NCBI GenBank assembly: GCA_034401135.1
Contig: JAWZSP010000002.1
Location: 496,001-560,000, forward strand
Origin: Volutella citrinella
Taxonomy: Eukaryota; Ascomycota; Sordariomycetes; Hypocreales; Nectriaceae
DNA: 64,000 nt
Direction of reading: 5' to 3'
Below, one piece after another: positions 1-10,981 of the stretch. Below the pieces are notes generated by a model. The model saw nothing but the letters and a program-made list of their open reading frames with translations, had not been told where the DNA came from and ran no database searches. Within the stretch, counting starts at the first letter, position 1. Each line of letters begins with the position of its first letter. The translations under genes were made by a program, and so were the position numbers.

Positions 1-96
1 ATGTAAGAGTGTCTCAACACTGACGGCTGCATTGCCGAGATTTATTCTTTGGCCCAAAGATGCTTATCATTCTTGCTATCGGACGTGGACTAGTCA

Positions 97-1480
97 CTAC
101 TGCGCGCGAGCCATGCCCAGCCGCCGCTTGAGCTCAAACTTGAGCGCCGAGTACTCCTCCTTTGTCCTCCCCGCCGCATCCCGGTTTTCCACTGCACGGC
201 GCGTGAGGTAGCCCAGACAGTCGCTCATACTTCCCCATGTCGAGCACTTGTACACCTTGGGGGCGGGCTTGCCGTTCCGCTCCATCTGCAGCAGGCCGAA
301 GCTCACATGGTCCGCCATGCCCTGCAGCTGGGCGAATGCTACAGGCACCGTAGGCAGACCGGCTGCTGTGCGCTCCTGGTGCAGCTCGTGTGCTGCCATG
401 AGGCTCTCGTTGTTGTGGCTCGCGAGCACCAGGTTGACTGACGGGAATGGGCGTCCGTTTTCGGCGCCAAACTCGCCAATGTGCTGGCGCAGGGCTCCCT
501 GTGCGATTGCGTTGTACTGGTTGTCCGTATCCTGTTTGGTATCGTGGATCAAAGACCGCGGGTCGCTGGCAATGTACGCTCCCCGCACGAGTTTGAGGCC
601 CAGTGTGAAGCCCTCGTCGCTCGCGATGGCAAGGTGGCGTGTGAGTCTCTCCGATACACCTTTTAGATAGCCCTGGTATGTGGCGTAGATGACCGCATGG
701 CCATCTCGGTTGAACTTGCGCATCATTTCGATGGCTAGACGGTAGATGCCATCCATGAAGTGATGCGACTCCGCATCCATCAGCACATGCGCCTGTCGGA
801 CTTTGCACATCTGGCAAATCTCTTCCATGGCATCTAGCAGTTGTTTCGGTATTTCCCCCTTTGAGAATGCCTTTGTTGCAATGGGCCCGGCGCCAGTCAT
901 CCTGCCTCTGTTAGTATGTCCAGCACACCACAGTTGAGACTGGACACGACACGTACTTGACTGCCAGCTGGTCGCCCTCGTTGAGCAGATCAACAGTGTC
1001 TAGAGTAGCCTTCCTCCAAACCTCAATATCCGGACACCACCCGGCATCCACTGCATCAGTGATCTCGGCCTCGCCCTTCACCGTATCCTTATCGAAGACT
1101 GTCTCTTTTGCGTAAGTGAGGATCGTCCCGGCGAAGCCTAGTCGTTTCATTTCTACCATTGTGCTCTGGACCTGAGGCTTGGCCTCTCCCGCACAGAACT
1201 GCTTGTAAAATGTCGATTTCAGCATAGATCGCAGCAATGGGTTCTTCTCAATGTTGATAATTGCAGGGTTATCCGCCTTGGCCAGTTTGGAGAGTACTGC
1301 CAGGGACGGCCGCAAGAGCCATGATCGTGATGTGACGGCGTTGATGAGTAGCGACCTCAAGAGCATGCTCATAGGTAGGCCATCAAGCAGTGAACCTTTT
1401 GAGGGAGCGTTGGGGACACCGGCAATAGACACACCGCTATGGGTAGCCCGTTGCTGGAGCACATTCAAGGCATCCTTGCG
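97..1480 (-). CDS. Proline dehydrogenase (mitochondrial, FAD-dependent)
   Basis: Oxidises L-proline to pyrroline-5-carboxylate in mitochondria, the first step of proline catabolism. The C-terminal exon carries PRODH barrel motifs: KLVRGAYI, ASHNNES and the substrate-binding RRAVENRDA near the end, then a stop at 97-99. A 55-bp intron (902-956, GTACGT...GGCAG, TACTAAC branch site) joins ...DQLAVK to MTGAGPIATKAFS, matching the family. The upstream exon has LLRSLLINAV, LAVLSKLA and FCAGE, as in fungal PRODH. The 5' end is unresolved: an in-frame TGA lies at 1484-1486 and the open frame just below it begins with TTG, not ATG. The mitochondrial leader must therefore come from an upstream exon, with CAAG at about 1475 a possible acceptor, or the gene is disrupted there. 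Family identity is secure; the N-terminus is not. Confidence 0.9.
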
Positions 1481-1483
1481 CAA

Positions 1484-2584
1484 TCAAGAAGACATGGTAT
1501 ATGCTGGTTTCCTTCCTTTTTGCCGTTGAAGATGGAGAAGTTTGCCAGCCTTTGGGAGCTGTTTGAGGATGGGCCGATCTTGGAAATGTACGAAATGGAT
1601 GGCACATGGTGTTGACATCATATAGGATGCAGTGCCGAGAGTAACCCGCCACGCCACGGCTGCCCTGCCGTCGATACCAGTTGAGCGTTGACGGCGCTGA
1701 TACTTTGAAAGCTGGCCCCGTGACTGCCTACGGCTTCATGTTATCTCAATTACCCCTCACATGTCCAATTGCGGCAAAGCGATAGCTCGGTCAGAGAGGC
1801 CTGACTACTTTGGGATATTGTTTGCCAACTCTTGCATAGGCGCAGCAGATCTATCATAGTATGTGGAGGCTATGGCCGTTCCAAGCCGTGCGGGGTTTGC
1901 AGACGATGCAGCCACCAGGGTCTCTTGGTGCTTCGATCGGTCTGGAACAAGCGTCGAGGATATCGGGTGGGCCGCCGATAGAGCAGATCTGGGGCCGAGG
2001 CGACATGTCAAACTGTAGGCCATGCTTCCGTGGGGTAGACAAGTGTGTGTGGGTCCGGGGTCGTCTGATATCACTCGGCATCGGGATGGCTGCCGATGTC
2101 GTGGCCGTAACAAGCCGCCCGCCTGCTACCCGCCCCATTGGCCTGTGACCGTCTGGGCATGTTTGTTCTGTAATGAGCCAAGTACAACCTTTGGTCAACT
2201 GTTTGGGAGCAACTTGGCTGAGACTGAAGTGGTCAAGTGATAATGCAGGGTAGGACCAACGTCTGGAAGGCGCCTGAACGCTTTCAAAAATGAAGAACAA
2301 CAATACCTTCATCTTGGTTTTAGTACTAGTAGTTATCACAAGACTGTTTTACTGTATTTTAATTCGTATTGCGATCCTGGTTGATCTTTCCTGTATCAAA
2401 CACTTAGATAGCATCATGAAAATCTCACCCTCCATCAATATTGGCCTCCAATCGACACATCCTACGCCATTTTGTGACAGCTCGCTATACCGCTTGCTGC
2501 CGAACATCACTTTCTATGCAACCAAAGACACATATTCTTCCATAGAAACATCGCCATGATGCCTTGAACATATGCAAAGCTCAG
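1484..2584. other. Intergenic region upstream of the proline dehydrogenase gene
   Basis: About 1.1 kb. It should contain the promoter and first exon(s) of the proline dehydrogenase gene (roughly 1490-1650). The rest has only short overlapping frames with no recognisable protein and an AT-richer patch at 2290-2420. I see no RNA gene or repeat. Confidence 0.5.
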
Positions 2585-2965
2585 CTACTGAAGAACCAGG
2601 AGCATCATAGAAGCCTCGGCCGGATAGGGATTGAGAATGTCATCTACATTCTCTGGCCATGTCCCCCCGGAGTGGTAGCGAGCAACTGCCATGACGTATT
2701 CCCAGTACTTTGGGAAATATCCCGAATTTTCCCAGTCAATAACTGCTCTCACGCGATGTATTTCATCTTCACCTGGCACTGGCTCTAGTAGAATGTTTCT
2801 CATTTGTAAGTCGCCATGGCCGTAGAACATCGCGTAGAGGCGAGGCACAGATTGAGGAAGACCATTTTTAGCCAGCAAAAGAGCATTTCCCTCATTTTCC
2901 GCTACATCTGAGCCGTATTTGACAAGATAGATGTCTCCGATCACACACGTTCCGTCATCACCCAA
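2585..2965 (-). pseudogene. APH-type phosphotransferase remnant with internal deletion
   Basis: The frame reads like fungal aminoglycoside-phosphotransferase/choline-kinase-like proteins: GDDGTCVIGDIYLVKYG at the N-lobe, the catalytic-loop motif HGDLQMRNILL, and VIDWENSGYFPKYWEY (metal-binding Asp) in the C-lobe. In intact members about 80-100 residues separate the N-lobe PRLYA strand from HGDLQ. Here PRLYAMFYGHGDLQ is continuous with no splice signals, so the middle of the kinase fold is missing. The frame opens with TTG at 2965 and has no nearby ATG. I infer a decaying gene with an in-frame internal deletion and a lost 5' end. A retained short product cannot be excluded. Confidence 0.6.
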
Positions 2966-3496
2966 AATTTCTCTTGGAGGAGACAGGCCTGATTTCGGTG
3001 CATCGCGGATCTGTGAGATGGATGGCAGAGGTGCAGGTAGGTGATCGGGGCCACGGTAAAATGGAATCTTGGCTGGGAGAAGGGGGCATTGGCGCGTAGT
3101 CTGGATGAAGGAGTCCTGGAGAGTTGGGTGGAGGATCTGGGCTTTGGGAGGGAGGGGATGGGTCCATCAACGCCAATAATGTACTAATGTGATGAGCCAA
3201 CACCACTGGTGGCTGATGAGTGTGGCTGGAAGAATTTCGATGCCGTCAGCCACCACACCGGATTACAAGTCACTACTTATTGCGCTTGGATTAGAGCGTG
3301 GAGTTACTGACTGATCTCTTGTTTTAGAAAGTGCTACGAAAAAATGATCTTCAACGTGTCAGCGTTCGCGCACTTGGCATTAAACAACGATAGCGCCTAT
3401 GGTTTCAGCTGACGCTTGTGTATATTATAGCTAGCTATTGAGAGTTGGGTGATAGGAGACATCCTGCTGGGCCGTATCCAAGTTTGGCAATCACAC
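2966..3496. other. Intergenic region
   Basis: About 530 bases between the phosphotransferase remnant and the 3' end of the MFS gene. It may hold degraded upstream sequence of the remnant, but no frame continues its homology convincingly. Nothing else recognisable. Confidence 0.4.
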
Positions 3497-5140
3497 TTAG
3501 TAGACATAAACAAACTCGTCGTTCTTCGAGTCAGTAAGATCCATGAAGGCATTCTCTCCCAGGTGAGCCTGCTCTCCCTCATTTTGCGCGACGTATTCAT
3601 GCTCCATGCTAAGATCGTGAATCTTTGCAGGCTTGCCGTTCTTGACACGCTTGCGTTCCTGCATCTTGTTCAAGAAGACGAGGTTGACGAGCTGGAGCAC
3701 GATGACACCCATCAGGGCGCCGGTGATGCCCATGGTCTTGGTCAAGCCAGGCTTGTAGTGCGGGGCATCGGAACTGCTAAACAGAAGGGGACCCAGAATG
3801 TTGCCTCCAGAGACGCCGATGTTAAACAGCGAGAGAATGACAGACTTCTTGGTAGTGCCGGCGATGTTCGAGATCATCCAGGAAACGATGAGGGGGTTGC
3901 CGCCGAACAGGAAGGCAAGCATGTAGTAGGCTGCAAGAAGAGGGGGAATGCTGTCGTGGTTCAGCTTGTAGAGCATGACGGCGCCAGCGAGCACGGGGAA
4001 CATGACGGCCAGCAAGAAACCCGACTTGTTGCGGTAGCGGTGTGCAAGCCAAGAGGCGGGGAAGATGACGATGAGCTGGACAGCTCCAAAGGGAATGTTG
4101 AGCAGCGAAGTCACACCCTTGTCGAAGCCGAAGCCGCCGACGATGATGGGCCCAAAGGTGTTGACAACAGCGGCGGTCACGTTGAGGCACAAGGCCATTC
4201 CAATGAAGAGCCAAGTCTTGGGCTCGATGACAGCCTCCAGGGCCTGCTTCCACTTGAACTCGCGGCTGCCGGTACCGGTCTGGTTGGCTCGGAGGCGCTC
4301 AATGGCTTGCAGCTTCTCATGCTCGGTCAGGAACCTGGCCGAGGGGATGTCATTGTCGATGACATAGTAGACGACAGGAGCAGTCAGGACAGTCAGAAGA
4401 CCAACAAAGATGAAGAGAATACGCCACGAGGCAATGGATCCGTGGATCTGTCCAAGTCCGTACGAGACAGCAGCCGCAAACATGGTTGAGATACCATTGG
4501 TTCCGTACCAGCAGGCAACGCGCATAGGCTGCTCAGCTCGGCGATACCACTGGGACGTAATGACGGAAAATAGGGGAAGACATGCGGCCTCGAATAGACC
4601 CAGAAGGAAGCGCGTGGCGAGCAGCCCGCCGTAGCTGTTGCAAGCCGCCATGCAGGCCTGTGCAGTTCCCCAGCCGAAGACCAGCGTAGAGAGGAGGATG
4701 CGGTGAGGCACCCTGACCATGAGCCACGATGAAAAAGGCAGCCAAACGAGCTGGGCGATGGGAGCCATGGAGCCAACCATGGAGTATTGGTTGCCCTTGA
4801 GGTGGGTGTCCTCGCGGAGGCCCCAGACAGCGCCATAGCCGAGGACGGACTTGTCGAGAATTTGCAAGAAATATACCCAAACAAGAACAGATAGAATGTA
4901 TTTGTCGGTCTTGCGGCGGAGACGTTTGTTCTGCGAAGAGGAATGTTAGTCACTACATCACAATGTTGTGTAAGGGGTGCCACATACGTCCTCTTCGGTC
5001 AGTTCGATATGGGTGTCGCCAATCATCTGGGCAGCGCGATCCGCGCCATGGCTTTGCACCTCGCCATGCTTCGTCTGCGACTCGAGGTACTCGGCGTGAT
5101 CCTGAGAAGTGTCGTCCTGCATCTTTGGCGTAGTCGACAT
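3497..5140 (-). CDS. MFS permease, Dal5/anion:cation symporter-like
   Basis: A 12-helix transporter of the family that includes fungal allantoate and nicotinate permeases and bacterial sugar-acid permeases, so an organic-anion substrate is likely. Exon 1 (5140-4988) encodes a 51-residue acidic cytosolic head. A 57-bp intron (4931-4987, GTATGT...CTAAC...CGCAG) joins ...TEED to NKRLRRKTDKYILSV, and exon 2 runs to 3497, giving 528 residues. Family features include LQILDKSVLGYG in helix 1, TRFLLGLFEA in helix 4, and PLIVSWMISNIAG in the C-terminal half. A TATA-like CATAAAAGGG (minus strand, about 5250) precedes the start. It is divergent from the aldolase gene and shares a promoter region with two exact copies of the cluster element. 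I infer import of the acid degraded by the neighbouring enzymes; the substrate is not provable from sequence. Confidence 0.9.
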
Positions 5141-5506
5141 GGTGACTCCAAGGTATGAGGATAGCTGAATGAGGGGATAGCTTTGCTTGATGGAAGGAGA
5201 GCTATGGGGAGAAGAGCAGAGCTTGCAAGATGAGGCGGAGGAGGATGCTGCCCGGGTCCCTTTTATGCTTTGTGACGATGCTTGATAAGGAGGGGGAGTA
5301 GCTGAATGGATACCTGGCGTTGTACAGCTAGGTCTGGGGAAGTGCGGGCGTCTGGCAGTGCAAACTTGGTCATTCAGCCAGGGATATTGACGACAACGGC
5401 CCTTGTTTGGAACTCTGGTGCGCCTGCTGTGACTAGGAAAGAGGGTTCAACCGCCCTCCTGGGCTGGGATAGGCGCCGAGTAGACGGGAGAACGGAGGAA
5501 GACAGA

Positions 5507-5519
5507 GTGACCCCCACGC
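5507..5519 (+). promoter_or_regulatory. Cluster element GTGACCCCCACGC, copy 1
   Basis: Exact 13-bp copy, 367 bp upstream of the permease start on the opposite strand. Its GTGGGG core (reverse complement) also fits the SYGGRG consensus of the carbon repressor CreA. Confidence 0.7.
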
Positions 5520-6040
5520 TCTCTAGTCCGGGGAACTCGAGGCGGAGAATGCGGGGAGTGCCACGAGAGCCACGGCAATGGAGTGAGGGTCTGGACGGGT
5601 TGCGGTGAGCAACCTGGAGCGAGAGGCCCCAAGATGAAAACTCGTGGCAAGGGCCATTGTCGCCCCGGTGGAGTTGAGGCTAGAGTTCGACGGCGTCGGC
5701 GCTATGTCGAGTCAGGAGCTCTGGCTGACCCGCCTCAGCTCCGCCCCAGACCGACGCTAAGTTTCCAGAATGTACAGTACTTGTGAACTTGGTTGTCATT
5801 CTGCATGACATCCATGCGACATGAAATCCTGGGGATGCGGGGACTGTTCGTGGGGGGCACCTCGTCGCGGTGTGAGACAACCGGGATGTCTGTGTGACCC
5901 CCTCGTCCGTCAGACAGGAGAACCCCCCACGCTCCCCAGAAAGTCAAGACGCAGTGCCGGGTCCAATCCATGAATAACCCTTCCCCTTGACCCAGTCAGA
6001 CGGTCGATTTGTGGGCTTCACGCAATTCACTGATGAAGGG

Positions 6041-6053
6041 GTGACCCCCACGC
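6041..6053 (+). promoter_or_regulatory. Cluster element GTGACCCCCACGC, copy 2
   Basis: Exact 13-bp copy about 355 bp upstream of the aldolase start. It extends to GGTGACCCCCACGCTC, matching copy 1 on the 3' side. Confidence 0.7.
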
Positions 6054-6406
6054 TCCTCGACACGAGCAGCTGGGTGAAGCTTCGGCCGCTTCCATGCGTC
6101 GGCCCAGGACTAGCCACCGCATTACGCTTTCGATGGAGACTCCGGAAAGTGAAGGGCCCACTCCCACTCCCATCTTCCGGAACTGGCTGTTGATCGCAGT
6201 CTCTGAGCGTGGGGGGCCCATCGGAGTCAGTTCATGTTTCCGCCACCCACACGAGCGGTTTCCTCTCTAGCCCCCTATAACTTACCACCTGTTTGACAAT
6301 CTCTAATTTGGCCCATCAACCGCTTCAGCCATTTTCTTGTATTTGCATTATTTTCTGCAAGACATCTTCGTCCTCGTTCTCGTCGTTACCAGACTTTACA
6401 AACATC

Positions 6407-7390
6407 ATGTCGCCATCAGCAACGAGCGAGCGCGTCTCTCCCAACGGCGGAAACTCCTCCCGGCCGGCCCTCCAGCAGGGCCTTTACGTCCCCACCGTCG
6501 CTTTCTTCAAGTCCGATGACTCGGTCGATGTGGAAACAACAGCAGCACATGTGAAGCGCTTGGCGGCAACTGGCATCGCCGGTATCGTCACCCACGGCTC
6601 CAACGGCGAGGCAGTCCACCTCGACCACCAGGAGAGGCAGCTCATCAACAAGACCTCTCGCGCTGCCCTTGACGCAGCCGGAAAGACCAACCTGCCCCTT
6701 ATTGTCGGATGCGGCGCTCAGTCGACTCGAGAGACCATCCAGCTCTGCCGCGAGGCGGGCGAGTCGGGCGGCAACTATGCCCTCGTCCTACCACCAGCCT
6801 ACTACGGAGGCCTCCTCTCAACAGAGCACATCATTCAACACTTCAATGCCGTGGCCGATCAGAGCCCCATCCCCATCCTCATCTACAACTTCCCCGGCGC
6901 TTGCAGCGGACTAGACCTGTCCAGCGACACCATCATTACACTGTCCAGCCACGCCAACATTGTCGGCGTCAAGCTTACCTGCGGAAACACGGGTAAGCTT
7001 GCCCGCGTGTCGGCTGCCACTTCGTCGGAGGGCGCCTCCCAGCCCTTTAGGACTTTCGGAGGCAGCGTCGACTTCACCCTGCAGACGCTCGTCGTGGGAG
7101 GAGACGGCATCATCGGTGGCACGGCCAATATCGCACCCCGAGCCTGCGTCAAGCTCTTTGAGCTCTGGGAGGCTGGGATGCTACAAGAGGCCCGCAAACT
7201 CCAGGCCGCCGTGGCAAGAGGTGATTGGGTCGCCATCCAGGGCGGCTTCGTGTCCGTCAAGGCCGGTCTGCAAGAGTATTACGGTTATGGTGGGAGGCCA
7301 CGGCTGCCGTGTGCTCTCCTCGAGGGACAGGCTGCCACGAAACAGGTGGATGGGTTTGCGGAGCTCGTCAAGCTTGAGCGAAGTCTATAA
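6407..7390 (+). CDS. DHDPS/KDG-aldolase family protein (putative 2-keto-3-deoxy-sugar-acid aldolase)
   Basis: Class I, Schiff-base-forming aldolase fold of the dihydrodipicolinate synthase superfamily, 327 residues, close to the usual size. The start at 6407 (MSPSATSERV) is the first ATG that leaves a short tail before the conserved GLYVPTVAFF strand; the open frame extends further upstream without ATG support. Visible motifs are THGSNGEAVHL (carboxylate-binding region), IYNFPGACSG (catalytic Tyr), and GVKLTCGN with the Schiff-base Lys. YNFP rather than YNVP, together with the neighbours, points to a KDG-type or hydroxy-oxoglutarate-type aldolase rather than lysine synthesis, which fungi do by another route. 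In context it would split 2-keto-3-deoxygalactonate to pyruvate and glyceraldehyde. No intron. A TATAA lies about 130 bp upstream. Confidence 0.88.
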   Translation: MSPSATSERVSPNGGNSSRPALQQGLYVPTVAFFKSDDSVDVETTAAHVKRLAATGIAGIVTHGSNGEAVHLDHQERQLINKTSRAALDAAGKTNLPLIVGCGAQSTRETIQLCREAGESGGNYALVLPPAYYGGLLSTEHIIQHFNAVADQSPIPILIYNFPGACSGLDLSSDTIITLSSHANIVGVKLTCGNTGKLARVSAATSSEGASQPFRTFGGSVDFTLQTLVVGGDGIIGGTANIAPRACVKLFELWEAGMLQEARKLQAAVARGDWVAIQGGFVSVKAGLQEYYGYGGRPRLPCALLEGQAATKQVDGFAELVKLERSL

Positions 7391-7633
7391 AAGTAAATAG
7401 ACAATGACATGTTATTCTTGAGCCATGAAACTATTGCGTTCTATCTTCGCCTGAGGGTCCTAGGGCCAATCTGGTACTTTGGCACGGTAACACGGTCCGT
7501 TGTCTGTCTTCCTGCATCATGATCACTCCACGACATGACGAGCTTCTATGGCTCGGGGGTGAACACTGAACAGTGGAAGATTGAGACTGGCTAATTGACG
7601 TCCTGTTTATCTCTATTTAAACGTAACATCTGT

Positions 7634-9567
7634 CTACAGCCACCCCTTGAGAATTGCGACCAGTCCATACGCTCCGGGATCCGGGCAGTTCTGCCATTCC
7701 TGGCCGCCGACGTAGACCGACCGACCTAGAGATGCCTTCATGCCCTTGGTACGGTCACAGCCCGTCTGCGCCGCCTCAATAGCCCGCGTAATGTCCTGGC
7801 TTGCTGCAAGCTCGGACACGAATGGGGCCAGGGCATCGATGACGGTTCTGTCGCCTGGCTGAGCCGGGGTATAGTTGCCCAGCGTCTCAAGAGCCGAAGT
7901 CAGCGCCGATGCCCATTCCGAGACGCCGATCTGCTTAGACTCCGTCAGGCTCTTGGACTGCTCGCGCAAGCTGTGTGCCAGGGCTGTCAGGAAAATGGCA
8001 TACAGGGCTCCCGATGTGCCATCCATGTTTCCTTCGATGACGGTGGCGATGGTTTGAACGAGCCGCACGGCATCGTCCTCTGGGGAAGAGCGCTGGGAAA
8101 GTGACGATAGCACCGCCTCAGCAGCAGTCTTGAGGCAGAGACCACAGTCACCATCGCCAACCAGTGTGTCATATCGGGTGACCTCAGGCTCAGCTGCGAT
8201 GACGTTCTTCAAGGCGTTCACAATAGCACTCTGTGATGTTTGCGGGTTCACTGGCTTCCGTTAGCAATGCCCCAGGTGTCATGGTCATGCTGGGGCTAGG
8301 ATAAATACCTAGTAGATGGCTCGGTTGCAGGGTTTCGCCAGCGACTGATTCTTCGACCTGGGCAGTTGAACCATCTTCTTGCTGGGCTGTGGCGCCAGCG
8401 ACGTTGATCGAGGGCAGCCATCCACTGGCTTGGACGGGAGCATCGATCAACTGCAGCCACCGTCGATCTACCAACTTCAACAAGGTGATACTGAAGCCCA
8501 GACCATTCAGGCTGGACATGTAAACGCCAGCAAGGATTCGTCGAGGCCGGATCTCGTAGCCCTTCTGCAACTGGGCCGTCACCTCGGCAGTGATGGACCC
8601 AAGCTCGAGCTGACTCAGGCCCCCAAGATTGTTGATCAGCAGCAGTGTCTCGTCCTTGGGACTGACGTTGATGAATGCTCGGTCCTCGTCTGACTGGTTG
8701 AGCAGCTGACCCAGCATGGTCTTGACAAGGCCTGCCAGGTCGGATTTGACGCGACCAAACCCTTCCTCGTTATGGATGCCCATGCCCACCTCGATATCAT
8801 CAACTGAAGCAAGGTCATGGCCAGATGCATCTCGTCCCGGAACGTGGACGTGTGCGAGTGAGGCGCCGATGGTGCCAATATTGTCGGCGACCAGACGAGC
8901 GGCGTTGTGCACCTCATCGAGATCGTATCTGGTGGTGCGTTGTCAGTATTCGTTGCAAACTGGATCGATCCGCTGAATGGGAACACCATACCCTTGCTCA
9001 GCCATGGCTCCAGCTATTTTCTGGACAAGAACAGTTCCAGCTAGACCTCTACGGCCAATCCTGCCAGACTGAACCCGTCCAATGCCAACATCGTCGCCAA
9101 CGACGAGGAGCTGACACCGAATCCCAGCACTCCTCGCCTTCTCCACGGCCATGCCAAAATGCAGCTTGTCGCCAGTATAGTTCATGATGACGACAAGGAT
9201 GCCAGACTCTGGACGGCGAGCGCCGAGCTTCACCAAGCATCTGTACACCTGTTCGGCCGAAGGCGAGGCGAAGATGGACCCAGCAACGGCCCCAGACAGG
9301 AACCCACCGCCGACGAAGCCAGCGAAGGAGGGCTCGTGGCCGGAGCCACCACCCGAGATGACGACGACATTGGGCGAGGTTTCTGCGCCCTTGAGCGTCA
9401 CTGTTTTGTATGCTTCATCGAATGCGACCGAGGGGTTGACCAGGGTAAGCGAGCGTAGCCCAGTGGTAACCAGGGCGGTGGGATCGTTGGAGAAGTGCTT
9501 GGCTGGACGCAGATGTTGGTCAAGGTGCTGCTTCAAGGAGAGGGACAATCATGTACTTACCAGACAT
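7634..9567 (-). CDS. Dihydroxyacetone kinase (DhaK-DhaL fusion, ATP-dependent)
   Basis: Phosphorylates dihydroxyacetone; fungal and yeast enzymes of this type also accept D-glyceraldehyde. Four exons were reconstructed: 9561-9567 (ATGTCTG), 8992-9502, 8309-8928 and 7634-8250, with introns of 58, 63 and 58 bp, giving 584 residues, the normal length. The tiny first exon is supported because splicing yields MSAKHFSN, the family's N-terminus. DhaK motifs: SGGGSGHEPSFAGFVG, NYTGDKLHFG, and GMGIHNEEG with the His that forms the covalent hemiaminal. DhaL motifs: LVGDGDCG (Mg/ATP) and MDGTSGALY; the usual Gly-Gly-Thr-Ser is Asp-Gly-Thr-Ser here. It is divergent from the SDR gene and shares its motif-bearing promoter. 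Likely role: phosphorylating the triose released by the aldolase. Confidence 0.95.
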
Positions 9568-10131
9568 TGTTTGACTTGCGTTCTCACGGGTTCATACCAA
9601 GTATGATACAAAAGAGAGTCCAGAATAGAGGGCGGTTTCTCAGTTTCCCTGCCCCTTCTGCATGGACCCGCGGAAACACCTGGCGGTATAAGGGCCAAGA
9701 GTCCCCAGTCAGTCTTGCTCTGCCTGGGCGCTACGCCAGCGCTTCTGGTCTGTTGAGGCCACGGCGCGGCACATCGTGAACCCCCACGCTGTCATTGAAT
9801 TCTCGCAGCTACCCCCTGTGATAGTGGATCCACAAGAGTAACACACTGCATGACCATGAGGTGCATCCCCGCAACAGCTGCCCCGCAGGTGAGGCTCTCC
9901 ACATTTTGCGCCCTCCACCATCTCGGGTCCTCAAGCGGCGTGGGGGTCACCGAACTGACTCGCAGTCGCTATTCCGCTAGGCATCGGGTCGGGCTTCTGC
10001 CGGATTAGAGTTGGAGTCAAACCGCGCGGAGTTTGCTGTTTTATTTACTCCCCGCTAGGTCTGTAGCTCTACGGCAGCACTCGACACATCTTACAATCCG
10101 TTGATCACAGACCAAGCATCTAGGAACAAAC
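9568..10131. promoter_or_regulatory. Divergent promoter, dihydroxyacetone kinase / SDR
   Basis: 564 bp between divergent starts. Contains one exact cluster element (9938) and a near-match at 9776 (GTGAACCCCCACGC, one extra A). No coding sequence. Confidence 0.65.
9938..9950 (-). promoter_or_regulatory. Cluster element, copy 3 (GCGTGGGGGTCAC on the + strand)
   Basis: Exact 13-bp copy, 194 bp upstream of the SDR start and 371 bp upstream of the dihydroxyacetone kinase start. Confidence 0.7.
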
Positions 10132-10981
10132 ATGGCATCCATTCTTCAGAATCTTTTTGGCCTGGATGGCCGCAAAGCCGTTGTGACGGGTGCGACGCGA
10201 GGCATTGGCCAAGCTATGGCCCTGTCCCTTGCCGAGGCGGGTGCCGATATTATCCTGATCCAAGTATGGTCTTCGGCTCCTATTGCCCGCAAGTGTCTCA
10301 CATCACTAACACGAGATCTAGCGAGACGAGAGCAACCTTGAGACCAAAAAGATGATCGAAGGGCTCGGGCGACAAGCTGTGGTATACACGGCAGACCTGG
10401 TCAATCAAGAGCAGGTCGAGGGCCTGACCAAGAGGATCTTGGATGACGGGCACGACGTCAGCATTCTCGTCAACTGCGCGGGCATTCAGCGCCGACATCC
10501 CGCGCACCTCTTCCCTATGAACGACTGGGACGACGTCCTCCAGGTCAACCTTCGCACAGTCTGGACGCTCTGCCGGGATCTCGGGGCGTACATGTTGACG
10601 CGACGCCCCGATCCCGTGACAAAACACCGCGGCAGCATCATCAACGTGGCCTCGCTCGTCAGCTTCCAGGGCGGCCTCACTGTTCCTGCCTATGCGGCTG
10701 CCAAGGGCGGCATCGCGCAGCTGACAAAGGCGCTGAGCAATGAGTGGGCGAGCCAGGGCGTCAATGTCAACGCCGTGGCTCCTGGATACGTTGCTACAGA
10801 CATGAACGAGGCTTTGATCAACAACCCGGAGAGGGCAGCTAGCATCTTGTCACGAATCCCGGCTGGGCGATGGGGCAATCCGGATGACTTCAAGGGTGTC
10901 ACTGTTTTCCTTGCTGGGGCGGGCAGTTTGTATGTATCTGGTGAACTAGTCACTGTAGATGGCGGCTGGATGGGTCGGTAA
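10132..10981 (+). CDS. Short-chain dehydrogenase, KduD/2-deoxy-D-gluconate 3-dehydrogenase-like
   Basis: NAD(P)-dependent classical SDR, 263 residues from two exons (10132-10263 and 10322-10981) with a 58-bp intron (GTATGG...CTAAC...CTAG). Splicing gives ADIILIQRDESNLE. Motifs: cofactor loop TGATRGIG, NCAGIQRR, catalytic Ser in NVASLVSF, YAAAKGG (Tyr and Lys), and PGYVATDMNEAL. The AGIQRR segment and Trp-Asp-x-Val spacing resemble the KduD group acting on 2-keto-3-deoxy or 5-keto sugar acids, which fits the cluster. A generic 3-oxoacyl reductase-like assignment is the alternative. It may interconvert oxo sugar acids before dehydration or cleavage; the direction cannot be read from sequence. 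Confidence 0.88.

Larger units (their letters stand above)
5141..6406. promoter_or_regulatory. Divergent promoter region, permease / aldolase
   Basis: A 1.27-kb gene-free stretch between divergent starts. It carries two exact GTGACCCCCACGC elements (5507 and 6041), near-matches at about 5894 (GTGACCCCCTCG), 5931 (AACCCCCCACGC) and 6207 (GCGTGGGGGGCCC), and a TATAA at about 6276 for the aldolase gene. I see no coding sequence in it. Confidence 0.7.

Noticed and set aside
3449..4489. Long + strand open frame of 346 codons
   Set aside because: It is antisense to the MFS permease exon, whose conserved helices are clear on the other strand. The composition (Asp/Glu/Gly-rich) is what the complement of membrane-helix codons gives.
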